From Pseudoalteromonas sp. GCY (GTDB lineage Bacteria > Pseudomonadota > Gammaproteobacteria > Enterobacterales > Alteromonadaceae), in the NCBI RefSeq assembly GCF_016695175.1, contig NZ_CP068023.1, forward strand, positions 1,352,501-1,416,500: DNA of 64,000 nucleotides. Direction: 5' to 3'. Below the pieces are notes generated by a model. That model did no database searches. It was given only the letters and a program-made list of their open reading frames with translations, and had not been told where the DNA came from. A program made the translations under genes and the position numbers. This document shows positions 35,626 through 46,027 of this stretch, piece by piece; the first letter of the stretch is position 1; the number at the start of each line of letters is the position of its first letter.

Positions 35626-37065
35626 ATGGTCTTGATCTTAGATAACAACAACAAAAGAGCGATCGGATTAGGTGCGGCACTTAGTTTTGTCGGTCAAGCA
35701 AATGAAGTGCTGGCTGAAGAGTGTTATGAGCCCAAGCTCCTTGATAACAATCAAGAACCAATTTTTGTGTTAGGCGCTTTGCAAAGCTTAACACACGAAG
35801 CGTTGATTAAATCTCATCCCGCCGTCCCGTTTTTATTAATAGGTGAAACGCTCAGGCCGCTACTTGCGTTACCGAATGTGATAGGGCTCATCACCGAACC
35901 CTTTGGGCAAGAAGTCACGATGCAATTGCTACATGACTGCCAGCAATACTTACGTATGCTTCCAAACAAAGAGAATAAGCTACAAAATAAGAGCTTTGAT
36001 GGTCTAGTTGGGGAAACTGAAGCGGTTAAAAATGTTCGCTTCTTAATTTCTCAAGTGGCTAAAACCGACGCCAATGTACTTATTTTGGGTGAATCGGGAA
36101 CCGGTAAGGAAGTGGTTGCTCGTAACGTACACTTATTGTCTAAACGTGCGCAGGGACCATTTGTGCCAGTTAACTGTGGCGCTATCCCTGGTGAGCTGTT
36201 AGAAAGCGAGCTTTTTGGTCATGAAAAAGGCGCGTTTACTGGCGCGATTTCAGCCAGAAAAGGGCGCTTTGAACTTGCGCAAGGAGGTACGCTTTTTCTC
36301 GATGAAATCGGTGATATGCCACTGCAAATGCAGGTGAAATTGTTACGAGTTTTGCAAGAACGTACCTATGAACGAGTAGGGGGCACAAAGCCTATTCAGG
36401 CGGATGTTCGTGTGATTGCAGCGACCCACCGTAATCTTGAAACCATGATTGAAGACGGCAAGTTTCGCGAAGACTTATTTTATAGACTCAATGTATTCCC
36501 CATTGAAAACCCTTCTCTAAACGAGCGTGCGGAAGATATTGCGCTACTGCTAAAAGAGCTAACACGTAGAGTACACGAACAAACAGGGAATTCGGTTAAG
36601 TTTACGGATAGAGCTGTAGATAGCTTAAAGTCGCACACTTGGCCTGGGAATATTCGAGAGCTTGCAAACCTTGTGGAACGTATGGTGATCATGTTCCCAG
36701 ACAAGGTTGTCGATGTGACGGATTTACCACAAAAATACCGCTATATAGAAGTTGAAGCGTTTGAGCCTGAATATCCAGAAGAACTACTAGAAAAAGATGC
36801 GTTCAACGAATTGTTTAGCGATGGCTTTAGTGACGATGAAGAGGACATGATAGCGGAAGAGTTTGTGCCGCAAGCATCGAATGTTGGCTTACTGCCAGAC
36901 GAGGGGATAGAGTTAAAAGAATATTTAGCAGAGCTTGAAATTGATTTGATCACTCAAGCTTTAGAGCGCTACGATTATGTGGTTGCTCGAGCTGCAGAAA
37001 TATTGGGCGTTCGCCGTACAACATTAGTTGAGAAGATGAAAAAGTATAATCTCAATCGTGACTGA
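35626..37065 (+). CDS. flrA: sigma-54-dependent flagellar master regulator FlrA/FleQ
   Basis: 479 residues. Residues 1-120 match the FleQ-type receiver-like domain, which lacks a phosphoacceptor pocket. About 128-370 is the AAA+ domain with Walker A GESGTGKE (K161), GAFTGA (202-207, sigma-54 contact) and ELANLVERM. The C-terminus has a Fis-type helix-turn-helix ([24 protein letters not shown]). It starts the flagellar cascade by activating sigma-54 promoters of flrBC and the basal-body operons. FleQ relatives bind c-di-GMP and the ATPase antagonist FlhG, encoded at 57902. Upstream lies a 15-bp hairpin. Confidence 0.95.
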   Translation: MVLILDNNNKRAIGLGAALSFVGQANEVLAEECYEPKLLDNNQEPIFVLGALQSLTHEALIKSHPAVPFLLIGETLRPLLALPNVIGLITEPFGQEVTMQLLHDCQQYLRMLPNKENKLQNKSFDGLVGETEAVKNVRFLISQVAKTDANVLILGESGTGKEVVARNVHLLSKRAQGPFVPVNCGAIPGELLESELFGHEKGAFTGAISARKGRFELAQGGTLFLDEIGDMPLQMQVKLLRVLQERTYERVGGTKPIQADVRVIAATHRNLETMIEDGKFREDLFYRLNVFPIENPSLNERAEDIALLLKELTRRVHEQTGNSVKFTDRAVDSLKSHTWPGNIRELANLVERMVIMFPDKVVDVTDLPQKYRYIEVEAFEPEYPEELLEKDAFNELFSDGFSDDEEDMIAEEFVPQASNVGLLPDEGIELKEYLAELEIDLITQALERYDYVVARAAEILGVRRTTLVEKMKKYNLNRD

Positions 37066-37097
37066 TAGTTCATCAATTACTACCGAATCAACTCATC

Positions 37098-37120
37098 AAG
37101 GCCGCTTAATACGCGGCCTT
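37098..37120. terminator. hairpin terminator between flrA and tag
   Basis: Perfect 8-bp stem AAGGCCGC / GCGGCCTT with loop TTAATAC, followed by GTACTTTATTG. Positioned 33 bases past the flrA stop, between it and the convergent tag gene. Confidence 0.7.
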
Positions 37121-37132
37121 GTACTTTATTGT

Positions 37133-37732
37133 TTAAAGTTGAGTAAAATCCAAGTCTTGATAACTGGCAATAATGGTTTGTTTGCAAAAACAGTTATCGG
37201 CATGGTCGTTAACCATGCCGCATGCTTGCATATGTGCATACACGGTCGTTGAGCCTAAAAACTTAAACCCACGTTTTTTTAAGTCCTTGGCAAATTTGTC
37301 GCTGAGTTCACTGGTGGCGACGGCATCGTGTTTGTCACGCATGGGGTTGATAATTGGCTTGTAATTAACAAATTGCCACTGGTATTTTGCAAAGCTGCCA
37401 AACTCTTGCTGAATTTCAATAAATCGCTTAGCGTTATTTATCGTTGCTGCGATTTTTGCGCGGTTTCTGATAATTCCGTCAAATGCTAATAGCCGCTCGA
37501 CATCTTGCTCTGTCATCTGGCTCACTTTGTGTACATCAAAATCGTGGAATGCGTTTCTATAGCCTTCACGTTTTTTCAAAACGGTATACCAGCTTAAGCC
37601 AGCTTGCGCAGATTCCAATGTGATAAACTCAAACAAGCTCTGGTCATCCAGTACAGGCCTTCCCCATTCATTATCATGGTATTCAACATAATCGGGTTTG
37701 CTCTCGTCCACCCAGCCGCATCGTATTGTCAT
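37133..37732 (-). CDS. tag: DNA-3-methyladenine glycosylase I
   Basis: 199 residues with TIRCGWVDESKPDYVEYHDNEWGRPV at the N-terminus and HMQACGMVNDHADNCFC at the C-terminus, supplying the Cys/His zinc clasp of Tag. GLSWYTVLKKREGYRNAFHDFD is also typical. It excises 3-methyladenine from alkylated DNA. It has no flagellar role, yet lies, in the opposite orientation, between flrA and flrBC. This is a DNA-repair gene inserted in, or hitch-hiking with, the locus. Confidence 0.95.
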   Translation of the reverse strand: MTIRCGWVDESKPDYVEYHDNEWGRPVLDDQSLFEFITLESAQAGLSWYTVLKKREGYRNAFHDFDVHKVSQMTEQDVERLLAFDGIIRNRAKIAATINNAKRFIEIQQEFGSFAKYQWQFVNYKPIINPMRDKHDAVATSELSDKFAKDLKKRGFKFLGSTTVYAHMQACGMVNDHADNCFCKQTIIASYQDLDFTQL

Positions 37733-37916
37733 TGTTGGCTCTCTTCTATCTAATTGTGAATATCAATAAGCTAAATGATTTACTACGCCAACTACTCATT
37801 GCGGCATCACATTTGGCTTTCAAAAACTCTAGCATAATGCTGTATATAAAAACAGTGTCAATAAATTGATATTGTTAAGCATTGCATAACTCTATGTTTT
37901 AAATGAAATATAAAGT

Positions 37917-37933
37917 TGGATCGTTTTTTGCTT
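37917..37933 (+). promoter_or_regulatory. sigma-54 promoter of flrBC
   Basis: TGGATCGTTTTTTGCTT: GG-N10-GC exact with an excellent TTTTGCTT -12 box. Initiation near 37942 gives a leader of about 25 bases to the flrB ATG at 37969. Expected target of FlrA. Confidence 0.8.
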
Positions 37934-37968
37934 TTATCCATTGAGTTTATTTTTAAGAGAGCGGAAAA

Positions 37969-39069
37969 ATGGCATTAGCACATGTTATTAATCCACAATT
38001 TGTACCAACGACGAATCGCTACAATCCCTGTTTGCTGCAAGAAGCCTACGTCGGTGAATTAAGCGACCTTAGGCAGCAGGCGAGTTGGTTAAGCCATCTT
38101 GTTGATACTATGCCTGCAGGTGTCGTGGTACTTGATGGTCAAGGTATGATTGCCAAGGCAAATCAAATCGCGATGGATATGTTGGGTGAACCACTCGAAG
38201 GTGAAAAGTGGTTTAGCGTTATTCAGCGTTCATTTCGACCACAGCAGGACGATGGTCATGAAGTCTCTCTTAAAGATGGCAGAAGAATTAAGTTAGATAT
38301 TACCGCGCTAACACCGGAACCTGGGCAACTCATTTTGATGACAGATCTTACCGAGACGCGCCGGCTCCAAAGTCGTGTTGCGCATATGCAAAGATTAAGT
38401 GCGTTAGGAAAAATGGTTGCTTCACTGGCGCACCAAGTGCGTACACCGTTATCGGCTGCGATGTTATATGGTGCAAATCTCGGTGCAGCTAACCTTCCTT
38501 CGGCTTCTCGAGAAAAGTTTCACGATAAGTTGATGTCCCGGCTAAAAGACTTAGAAAGCCAAGTTAATGACATGCTGTTGTTCGCTAAAAGCGGTGAACA
38601 ACAAGTGGTTGAGCGAGTGTCAATGCAACAGTTATTGAGTGAAGTCAAAGCGGGTGCTGACGCTATGGTTGAGCTTAACCAAGCAAAGTTGGAAGCATTT
38701 TTACCTGAGCCAGATATCGAAATATTAGGTAATCGCACTGCGCTTGCAAGTGCGATCCAAAACCTGATCCACAACAGTATTCAAATAATTGGCAGTGCGG
38801 CACACATTGAACTAAATGCAGAGCGCGAGCCGTGTGGCGAGTATGTACGTATCTCAGTTGTTGATAATGGTCCTGGCATTGATGAAACCTTAGTAGACAA
38901 GTTGTTTGAACCATTTTTTACAACTAAGTCGCAGGGGACTGGGCTAGGACTTGCGGTGGTTAATTCGGTCGCTAACGCGCACAAAGGGTTTGCGCAGGCA
39001 GACAATGTTGAAGGTAAGGGCGCGCGTTTTAGCTTGGTACTACCACTAATTGAGGCGGAGGAACTATGA
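37969..39069 (+). CDS. flrB: sensor histidine kinase FlrB
   Basis: 366 residues, cytoplasmic with no membrane segment. A PAS domain (about 40-130) is followed by HisKA with phosphoacceptor H155 in MVASLAHQVRTPLSAAM and a HATPase with NLIHNS, DNGPGIDE and FFTTKSQGTGLGLAVV. FlrB autophosphorylates and passes phosphate to FlrC, activating late flagellar genes. Its stop overlaps flrC by four bases (ATGA). Confidence 0.95.
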   Translation: MALAHVINPQFVPTTNRYNPCLLQEAYVGELSDLRQQASWLSHLVDTMPAGVVVLDGQGMIAKANQIAMDMLGEPLEGEKWFSVIQRSFRPQQDDGHEVSLKDGRRIKLDITALTPEPGQLILMTDLTETRRLQSRVAHMQRLSALGKMVASLAHQVRTPLSAAMLYGANLGAANLPSASREKFHDKLMSRLKDLESQVNDMLLFAKSGEQQVVERVSMQQLLSEVKAGADAMVELNQAKLEAFLPEPDIEILGNRTALASAIQNLIHNSIQIIGSAAHIELNAEREPCGEYVRISVVDNGPGIDETLVDKLFEPFFTTKSQGTGLGLAVVNSVANAHKGFAQADNVEGKGARFSLVLPLIEAEEL

Positions 39070-40445
39070 GTAACAGAGTTTTAGTTGTTGAAGATGATGC
39101 TGGTTTAAGAGAAGCACTCATCGATACATTGCAGCTTTCAAATATCGAGTGCGTAGAAGCAAGTTGTGCGGAACAAGCCGTTTTATTGCTAAAGCAGGAA
39201 ACCTTTTCTTTGGTGGTGAGTGATGTGCAAATGGGTGCCATGAGTGGGCTTGACTTGTTAAAGACCATTAAACTCAACTATCCCGAATTACCGGTATTGA
39301 TGATGACAGCATACGCGACCATTGATGATGCGGTTGAAGCGATGAGATTGGGTGCCATCGATTATATGGCTAAGCCGTTTGCGCCTGAAGTATTGCTCAA
39401 TATGGTTGGACGTTATCTACCTGAGAAGGAAAAAGAGACAGATGGCCCCATTGTTGCCGATCCCAAGAGTATTAAACTACTTGAACTGGCTGCAAAAGTA
39501 GCGAGGTCGGATGCCAGCGTGATGGTACTTGGACCAAGCGGTTCAGGTAAAGAAGTGTTGGCTCGCTATATTCACGATAAATCCGACAGAGCAGACGAGC
39601 CCTTTATCGCAATTAACTGCGCTGCAATCCCAGAAAATATGCTCGAAGCGACTCTATTTGGTTACGAAAAGGGGGCGTTTACAGGTGCCATTCAGGCGTG
39701 TCCTGGAAAATTTGAGCAAGCACAAAAGGGAACGATTTTGCTTGATGAGATCACAGAGATGGATTTGGGATTACAAGCAAAATTACTTCGCGTGTTACAA
39801 GAGCGCGAGGTAGAGCGTCTAGGCAGTAGAAAAACCATTTCACTGGACGTCAGAGTGCTAGCAACCAGTAACCGCGATTTAAAAGAAGCGGTGGATGATG
39901 GCGTATTTAGAGAAGATTTATATTATCGCCTCAATGTTTTCCCGCTAGAGTGGTTGCCACTGAAAGACAGAGCGGGTGATATCGCGGTGTTAGCTGAGCA
40001 TTTGTTGGTAAGGCATACGCAAAAAGCAGGCAAGCCAACACCTATATTAAGCAGTGACGCAAAGCGTAAGCTTAGTTCGCACAGTTGGCCTGGAAACGTA
40101 AGAGAGCTAGACAACGTTATTCAACGTGCCCTGATTTTGTTCCAAGGTAATGAAATTCAAGAAGATGATATTTTTATCGAAAACTTCTCGCCTATGGCTT
40201 TGATTGAGTCAGCACCACTTGTAAATCATGAAGCATCAGCTTTATTGGAGCGCTCGCAAGGTGATGATGAGATCATTAACTATAAAGATGAGTTACAGGA
40301 TAAAGAACACCAAATTATTTTAGATACGTTGGCAAAGTTTAATGGTAAACGTAAAGAGGTAGCGGAGGTATTGGGTATGAGTCCTCGCACACTTCGCTAT
40401 AAGCTGGCAAAAATGCGAGATTTAGGGATTGCACTACCTGCTTAA
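39066..40445 (+). CDS. flrC: sigma-54 response regulator FlrC
   Basis: 459 residues. The N-terminal receiver has VLVVEDDAGLREAL and phosphoacceptor D53 (VVSDVQMG), with MMTAYA and MAKPF. The AAA+ domain has GPSGSGKE (K162) and [11 protein letters not shown] Fis-type helix-turn-helix closes the protein (KRKEVAEVLGMSPRTLRYKLAKM). Once phosphorylated by FlrB it activates sigma-54 promoters of later flagellar operons, likely including fliE, fliK and flhA here and possibly the sugar operons. Confidence 0.95.
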   Translation: MSNRVLVVEDDAGLREALIDTLQLSNIECVEASCAEQAVLLLKQETFSLVVSDVQMGAMSGLDLLKTIKLNYPELPVLMMTAYATIDDAVEAMRLGAIDYMAKPFAPEVLLNMVGRYLPEKEKETDGPIVADPKSIKLLELAAKVARSDASVMVLGPSGSGKEVLARYIHDKSDRADEPFIAINCAAIPENMLEATLFGYEKGAFTGAIQACPGKFEQAQKGTILLDEITEMDLGLQAKLLRVLQEREVERLGSRKTISLDVRVLATSNRDLKEAVDDGVFREDLYYRLNVFPLEWLPLKDRAGDIAVLAEHLLVRHTQKAGKPTPILSSDAKRKLSSHSWPGNVRELDNVIQRALILFQGNEIQEDDIFIENFSPMALIESAPLVNHEASALLERSQGDDEIINYKDELQDKEHQIILDTLAKFNGKRKEVAEVLGMSPRTLRYKLAKMRDLGIALPA

Positions 40446-40534
40446 CCTAAGTTACCTGAGCTTAAAAACAATGAGTTAGCTCATTCCTTATCCAAACCTC
40501 AGGTTAAGTTTTATCTGTTAATTCAAATTTAATT

Positions 40535-40567
40535 AGGTGCTTAAAGGTCTGCAGATCTTAGGCACCT
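40535..40567 (+). terminator. hairpin terminator downstream of flrC
   Basis: AGGTGCTTAA (40535-40544) pairs with TTAGGCACCT (40558-40567) by 10 pairs including one G-U, and TACTTTCACTTC follows. A second hairpin AATGAG-TTAG-CTCATT (40470-40485) lies closer to the stop. The 254-base gap between flrC and fliE holds these and the fliE promoter. Confidence 0.5.
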
Positions 40568-40644
40568 TACTTTCACTTCTATTGCTGCCAATTTTTCGTC
40601 ATGCTAAAAACCTTCCAACACACTGAAAATTAACGATTTTAAGT

Positions 40645-40661
40645 TGGCACGTTTTCTGCTT
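40645..40661 (+). promoter_or_regulatory. sigma-54 promoter of fliE operon
   Basis: TGGCACGTTTTCTGCTT: a perfect TGGCACG -24 box, exact GG-N10-GC spacing and CTGCTT at -12. Initiation near 40670 leaves 30 bases before the fliE start. Confidence 0.88.
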
Positions 40662-40699
40662 TATTACAGGTAACTAAGAGTTATTTTGAGTAAAGCATC

Positions 40700-41032
40700 A
40701 TGAAAGTACAATCATCAGCGCTATTTCAAGAAATGCAGGCAATGGCTGCAGAAGCGACGAGAAACACACAGCCATCAGTGCAGCCGGTTAAGACGGCAGC
40801 ATCTTCGTCGGCTCAGTTTGGCGATTTACTCTCAGACGCAATTAATACAGTTCATGGCTTACAACAAGAAGCGAAACAAAAAGTCACCGCAGTTGAAATG
40901 GGTGACAGAAGCGTTTCTCTTGCAGAAGCCATGATAGCGAAACAAAAATCGTCGGTCGCTTTTGAGGCAACAGTGCAAGTTCGTAATAAACTTGTTGAGG
41001 CCTATAAAGAAATCATGAGCATGCCAGTTTAA
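40700..41032 (+). CDS. fliE: flagellar hook-basal body adaptor FliE
   Basis: 110 residues, the normal FliE size. The conserved C-terminal half reads FGDLLSDAINTVHGLQQEAKQKVTAVEMGDRSVSLAEAMIAKQKSSVAFEATVQVRNKLVEAYKEIMSMPV. FliE links the MS ring to the rod and is exported early. First gene of the fliEFGHIJ operon under a sigma-54 promoter. Confidence 0.96.
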   Translation: MKVQSSALFQEMQAMAAEATRNTQPSVQPVKTAASSSAQFGDLLSDAINTVHGLQQEAKQKVTAVEMGDRSVSLAEAMIAKQKSSVAFEATVQVRNKLVEAYKEIMSMPV

Positions 41033-41055
41033 TTGAGTGACTGTGGAGAGTAATC

Positions 41056-42771
41056 GTGGCTACTAATCAATCAACAGATCTTACGCTTTCCGACGCAGCG
41101 CTGAATAATGACAGCGGTTCGGATGAGCAACAAGAGCAAAAATCAGGCTACTTCAGTGCGCTAAGCGGTGTTGATATGTTGCGCCAGGTTACTCTGGTTA
41201 TTGCCCTTGCTATTTGTTTAGCAATCGCAATCTTTATTATCATTTGGGCGCGCCAACCAGATATGCGCCCACTTGGTAAATATCCAACAGAGGAACTCGT
41301 CGAAACATTAGACTTTTTAGATCAACAGAAAATTGAATACCAACTCGATGGTAATACCATTTTAGTCGCTGAGTCGGACTATCAAGACATTAAACTACGT
41401 ATGGCGCGTGACGGCTTTACCCAATCACCTAGTTCTGGCACCGATATTCTGATGCAGGATATGGGCTTTGGTGTTAGCCAACGTCTTGAAAGAGAACGCT
41501 TAAAACATAGCCGTGAGCAACAACTTGCGAGAACAATTGAAGAGTTACAAGACGTAAACCGTGCAAAAGTATTACTTGCAATACCAAAAGAAAACGTCTT
41601 TGCACGTCGCGAGAAAAAGCCCTCAGCAACCGTAGTTATTACCCTTAAACGTGGTAAAACGCTTGGCGGCGAGGAGGTTGATTCAATTGTAGACATCGTA
41701 GCATCAGCGGTACAAGGTTTAGAGCCTTCACGCGTGACCGTAACGGATCAAAACGGTCGTCTACTCAACTCAGGCTCTCAAGATTCTTTGGCTGCGCGCT
41801 CTAGAAAAGAGTATGAAATAGAACGTAAGCGTGAACAAGAATACCTAGAAAAAATTGATAGCATCCTGATCCCAACCGTGGGTCTTGGTAACTTTACTGC
41901 GCAGGTTGACTTAACGATGGACTTCAGTGCGGTTGAAGAAACGCAAAAACGTTATAACCCAGATTTACCTGCGGTTCGCAGCGAAACAACGTATGAAGAA
42001 AATAATATTGGTGGTTTGGCGGTTGGTATTCCAGGAGCACTCACCAATCAACCACCAACAAACTCGAATATCCCAGAGATTGCGGGTCAAGGTGGCAATG
42101 GTCAAAGCGCTACACCAAGTAGTAATCAAAAAGAAGCAACACGTAACTATGAATTAGATACCACTATCAGCCATAAACGTCAGCAAACGGGAGTCATTCG
42201 TCGGATCAGCGTAAGTGTGGCTGTTGACTACCTATCTAAGCCCGATGCTGAAGGTAATATGGCGATGGTGCCGCGCACGCAAGAAGAATTAAACAACATC
42301 CGCCGCTTGCTACAAGGTGGAGTAGGTTTTGATATGCAGCGTGGCGACGCACTGGAAGTAGTAACGGTACCGTTCGTACGTGAAGACCTCACTGAGATGC
42401 AAGAGATACCGCTTTGGGAGCAAGACTGGTTCCAAAAGACAATCCGCCTCGCAGCAGGTACCTTAGTTATCATAGTGCTAATCTTAGCGGTAGTAAGACC
42501 TATGCTTAAACGTCTAATTTACCCAGATGATACGCTTGAAGACTTTGATGAAGATGCGTTGACCAGTGGTGTAGATTTAGGTGACAGTACACTAGATATG
42601 TTAAATAACGAATTCGATGAGTCTGCTATTGGCTTCTCTTCTGACGGTAGATTACAATTGCCAGACTTGCATGGCGACGAGGACTTACTAAAAGCAGTAC
42701 GTGCTCTAGTTGCTAACGAACCAGAACTCTCATCACAAGTTGTGAAAGCGTGGTTGACAGAAGATGACTGA
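41056..42771 (+). CDS. fliF: flagellar MS-ring protein FliF
   Basis: 571 residues. A transmembrane helix lies near 45-70 (VTLVIALAICLAIAIFIIIW) and another near 468-488 (LAAGTLVIIVLILAVV). The periplasmic ring-building motifs carry VLLAIPKENVFARREKKPSATVVITLKRG. The C-terminal acidic tail after the second helix (LQLPDLHGDEDLLKAVRALVANEPELSSQVVKAWLTEDD) is the FliG-binding segment. Its end overlaps fliG by eight bases. Confidence 0.96.
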   Translation: MATNQSTDLTLSDAALNNDSGSDEQQEQKSGYFSALSGVDMLRQVTLVIALAICLAIAIFIIIWARQPDMRPLGKYPTEELVETLDFLDQQKIEYQLDGNTILVAESDYQDIKLRMARDGFTQSPSSGTDILMQDMGFGVSQRLERERLKHSREQQLARTIEELQDVNRAKVLLAIPKENVFARREKKPSATVVITLKRGKTLGGEEVDSIVDIVASAVQGLEPSRVTVTDQNGRLLNSGSQDSLAARSRKEYEIERKREQEYLEKIDSILIPTVGLGNFTAQVDLTMDFSAVEETQKRYNPDLPAVRSETTYEENNIGGLAVGIPGALTNQPPTNSNIPEIAGQGGNGQSATPSSNQKEATRNYELDTTISHKRQQTGVIRRISVSVAVDYLSKPDAEGNMAMVPRTQEELNNIRRLLQGGVGFDMQRGDALEVVTVPFVREDLTEMQEIPLWEQDWFQKTIRLAAGTLVIIVLILAVVRPMLKRLIYPDDTLEDFDEDALTSGVDLGDSTLDMLNNEFDESAIGFSSDGRLQLPDLHGDEDLLKAVRALVANEPELSSQVVKAWLTEDD

Positions 42772-43804
42772 TAAAGAACAAAAACAATTGCCTGCGGCCT
42801 TTGATGTTGACAAGTTAGATGGCGTCGACAAGGCAGCCATCTTACTGCTCAGTTTAACTGAAGAAGATGCAGCTCAAATTTTAAAACATTTAGAGCCTAA
42901 GCAAGTGCAAAAGGTCGGTATGGCAATGGCCTCCATGGATGACCTATCTCAGGCTAAAATTGCAGCTGTGCACAATTTGTTTATCGAACAAATTCAAAGT
43001 TTTAGTACAATTGGTTTCCAATCCGAAGATTTCATTAAGAAGGCGCTAACCGCAGCACTTGGTGAAGACAAAGCGGCAAGTCTTATTGACCAAATCGTTA
43101 TGGGCTCTGGTGCAAAAGGGTTGGATTCGTTGAAGTGGATGGACTCGAAGCAAGTTGCCAATATTATCCGCAACGAGCACCCGCAGATCCAAACTATTGT
43201 ATTGTCTTATCTCGAGCCTGAGCAATCCGCCGAGATTTTGTCACAGTTTCCAGAGAAAGTACGCTTAGATTTAACAATGCGTATTGCAAACTTAGAAGAA
43301 GTACAACCGGCGGCACTGCAAGAGCTTAACGAGATCATGGAGAAACAGTTCGCTGGTCAAGCTGGTGCACAAGCGGCGAAAATGGGTGGCTTAAAAGCCG
43401 CTGCAGATATCATGAACTACTTAGATACCAATATTGAAGGTCAGTTGATGGATTCAATCCGAGAACATGACGAAGAAATGTCGCAACAAATTCAAGATCT
43501 CATGTTCGTGTTTGAAAACTTGATGGATGTAGAAGATAGAGGTATCCAAGCAATTCTCCGTGAAGTACAGCAAGACGTACTGATGAAAGCAATTAAAGGC
43601 GCGGATGAATCCTTAAAAGAAAAGATCATGAAGAATATGTCTAAGCGTGCTGCTGAGATGATGCTTGATGACCTTGAAGCTATGCCTCCAGTGCGGATCA
43701 GTGAAGTAGAAGCAGCACAAAAAGAAATTCTGGCGACGGCTAGGCGCTTAGCTGACTCAGGTGAAATTATGCTCGGCGGCGGCGGTGGCGAGGAGTTCCT
43801 ATAA
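42764..43804 (+). CDS. fliG: flagellar motor switch protein FliG
   Basis: 346 residues. The N-terminal domain binds FliF; the middle domain has an EHPQIQTIVLSYLEP segment, and the C-terminal domain carries the charged torque helix (SLKEKIMKNMSKRAAEMMLDDLEAMPPVRISEVEAAQKEI). It transmits torque between stator and rotor and controls switching. Overlaps fliF at its 5' end. Confidence 0.96.
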   Translation: MTDKEQKQLPAAFDVDKLDGVDKAAILLLSLTEEDAAQILKHLEPKQVQKVGMAMASMDDLSQAKIAAVHNLFIEQIQSFSTIGFQSEDFIKKALTAALGEDKAASLIDQIVMGSGAKGLDSLKWMDSKQVANIIRNEHPQIQTIVLSYLEPEQSAEILSQFPEKVRLDLTMRIANLEEVQPAALQELNEIMEKQFAGQAGAQAAKMGGLKAAADIMNYLDTNIEGQLMDSIREHDEEMSQQIQDLMFVFENLMDVEDRGIQAILREVQQDVLMKAIKGADESLKEKIMKNMSKRAAEMMLDDLEAMPPVRISEVEAAQKEILATARRLADSGEIMLGGGGGEEFL

Positions 43805-43807
43805 ATC

Positions 43808-44623
43808 ATGGTCGATAAAAAGTTGTATAAAGGCCGCCCAGTTAGCACCGAAGCGTTGGATGAGCTACTAGAAAACTGGCCCATTCCAGATGTTACGGAT
43901 AAGCCAGAAAAATTCCGCGGTCGCTCGACCGCATTCGGTACACCGCTTGAAGAGCTATACAGTAAAAAGCAGGCACACCCAGAACCTCAGCCACAAGAAC
44001 CAGAGTTTCCAACTTTGACCATCGAAGAGTTAGAGCAGATCCGTCAAGATGCCTACGACGAAGGAATTAAACAAGGTCATGAGCAGGGCTATATAGAAGG
44101 CTTTGACAAAGGGGTTTCTGAAGGTAAAGAAGCCGGTTATAAAGAAGGCGTAGAAATAGGTAAAGAAAAGGGACTTGAGGAAGCACAACCGCTTATTGAA
44201 GAGAGGATGAAGGCGCTATCCACTATTCTAGATGGCATGCAAACGCCACTGAAAAAGGTTGATGATGAGTGTGAAAAGCAGCTGATTGTACTTGTCAATT
44301 TATTGGCGGAGCAGGTTATTTTTAAAGAGCTTAAGACCACGCCTGAACTCATTTTAAACGCGTTGAAAAAAGCAATGGACGCGCTGCCTGTCAAAGATCA
44401 AACAGTACGCATCCATCTGCATCCAGAAGATTTAGCCTTAGTGCAGGCCATGTACGGCGAAGAACATATACAATCACAGCATTGGCAGTTACTTCCAGAG
44501 CCGACGTTGGACAGAGGTGGCTGCGAGGTGAAAACGCCACAGTCATCCATTGATATGACGCTTAAGAACCGTATTAGCGAAGTGTTGGAATCATTTTTGC
44601 AAGATAGCGGTATAAACCAATAA
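43808..44623 (+). CDS. fliH: flagellar export ATPase regulator FliH
   Basis: 271 residues. It has a Pro-rich variable N-terminus, then a central run of GxxxG-type repeats (EGIKQGHEQGYIEGFDKGVSEGKEAGYKEG, about 80-120) that forms the FliH stalk helix. The C-terminal domain (LIVLVNLLAEQVIFKEL onwards) binds FliI. It tethers FliI to the export gate and the C-ring. It follows fliG by three bases. Confidence 0.94.
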   Translation: MVDKKLYKGRPVSTEALDELLENWPIPDVTDKPEKFRGRSTAFGTPLEELYSKKQAHPEPQPQEPEFPTLTIEELEQIRQDAYDEGIKQGHEQGYIEGFDKGVSEGKEAGYKEGVEIGKEKGLEEAQPLIEERMKALSTILDGMQTPLKKVDDECEKQLIVLVNLLAEQVIFKELKTTPELILNALKKAMDALPVKDQTVRIHLHPEDLALVQAMYGEEHIQSQHWQLLPEPTLDRGGCEVKTPQSSIDMTLKNRISEVLESFLQDSGINQ

Positions 44624-44695
44624 TACTGCACTGTTATCTAGATAAACGAAGCAATAAAATCAGGATAACGATGCCTTCCTAAGGTAATTGCGAAA

Positions 44696-46027
44696 ATGTC
44701 GACATCTGCTGCTATGAGCGAGCGCATCAGTAAGTATCAGAAATTTATCAAACCATACGGGGTTGCGGTTGCAGGCAGCCTCACCCGTGTGGTTGGCCTC
44801 ACCCTTGAAGCTAGGGGGCTAAGTGCTCCCGTCGGCAGCCAATGTAAAATCGAGACGCTGGGCGGTTTTATTGATGCAGAAGTCATCGGTTTCAATCAAG
44901 AAACGCTTTACCTTATGCCAAACGATCATATTACAGGCGTCCTTCCTGGAGCGCGAGTGATCCCAAAAGTCAAGGATGCTGGATTACCTGTCGGAATGAG
45001 TCTACTTGGTCGCGTGGTTGATGGACTTGGTAGGCCACTAGATGGCCTTGGTGCCATTGACGCTGAGAAATACCTGAAATTTGCCGCAGCGCCCATTAAC
45101 CCACTTGCAAGGCGTCCAATCGACTCACCAATGGATGTAGGTGTACGCGCGATAAATTCGATCGTGACAGTGGGTCAAGGCCAACGTATGGGTCTATTTG
45201 CAGGGAGTGGTGTGGGTAAATCGGTATTGCTTGGCATGATGACGCGAGGCAGTGAGGCGGATGTTATCGTCGTTGGCTTGGTCGGTGAACGTGGTCGTGA
45301 GGTGAAAGAATTTATCGATGAGATTTTGGGAGTCGAGGGTAGACGCCGCTCCGTAGTGGTTGCCGCTCCCGCCGATGCCTCACCGCTGATGCGCTTAAAA
45401 GGCTGTGAAAGTGCTGTGACTATTGCGGAGTATTTTCGCGATCAAGGATTAAATGTACTGTTGTTACTGGATTCGGTGACGCGTTATGCCATGGCACAGC
45501 GTGAGATAGCGCTTGCGGTTGGTGAGCCGCCAGCCACAAAAGGATATCCGCCTTCCGTGTTTGCAAAGCTCCCAGCATTGGTTGAGCGCGCAGGTAATGG
45601 TGGTGAAGGACAAGGCTCAATTACCGCATTCTTTACGGTATTGAGTGAAGGTGATGATATGCAAGACCCCATTGCCGATGCTGCCCGAGCTATTTTGGAT
45701 GGTCATATTGTGTTATCACGAGAGCTTGCCGATAGTGGTCATTATCCAGCGATAGATATTGAAAAGTCCATCAGTCGAGTCATGCCTCAAGTGGTATCAG
45801 AGGCACACATGCAGCAAGCCAGAGTGCTCAAGCAAGTCTATTCAATGTACCAGCAGAATAAAGACATGATCACCTTAGGTGCTTATCAACGTGGCAGTGA
45901 TCAGATGCTAGATCAGGCGATAAATATGATGCCTGCGGTGAATAACTTCCTTCAGCAAGGCATGAAAGACGTGATCAATTATGACGAGTGTTTACAAGGC
46001 CTCGCTAAGCTACTAGGACAAGCATAA
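44696..46027 (+). CDS. fliI: flagellar export ATPase FliI
   Basis: 443 residues. Walker A GSGVGKS (K175), Walker [26 protein letters not shown] and [22 protein letters not shown] are typical of the FliI/F1-beta family. The N-terminus [35 protein letters not shown] is the usual start. It drives export of rod, hook and filament proteins. The stop overlaps the fliJ start by one base. Confidence 0.97.
   Translation: MSTSAAMSERISKYQKFIKPYGVAVAGSLTRVVGLTLEARGLSAPVGSQCKIETLGGFIDAEVIGFNQETLYLMPNDHITGVLPGARVIPKVKDAGLPVGMSLLGRVVDGLGRPLDGLGAIDAEKYLKFAAAPINPLARRPIDSPMDVGVRAINSIVTVGQGQRMGLFAGSGVGKSVLLGMMTRGSEADVIVVGLVGERGREVKEFIDEILGVEGRRRSVVVAAPADASPLMRLKGCESAVTIAEYFRDQGLNVLLLLDSVTRYAMAQREIALAVGEPPATKGYPPSVFAKLPALVERAGNGGEGQGSITAFFTVLSEGDDMQDPIADAARAILDGHIVLSRELADSGHYPAIDIEKSISRVMPQVVSEAHMQQARVLKQVYSMYQQNKDMITLGAYQRGSDQMLDQAINMMPAVNNFLQQGMKDVINYDECLQGLAKLLGQA

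Noticed and set aside
44040..44190. Glycine repeats in FliH as an unusual element
   Set aside because: GxxxG-type repeats are a normal feature of FliH.
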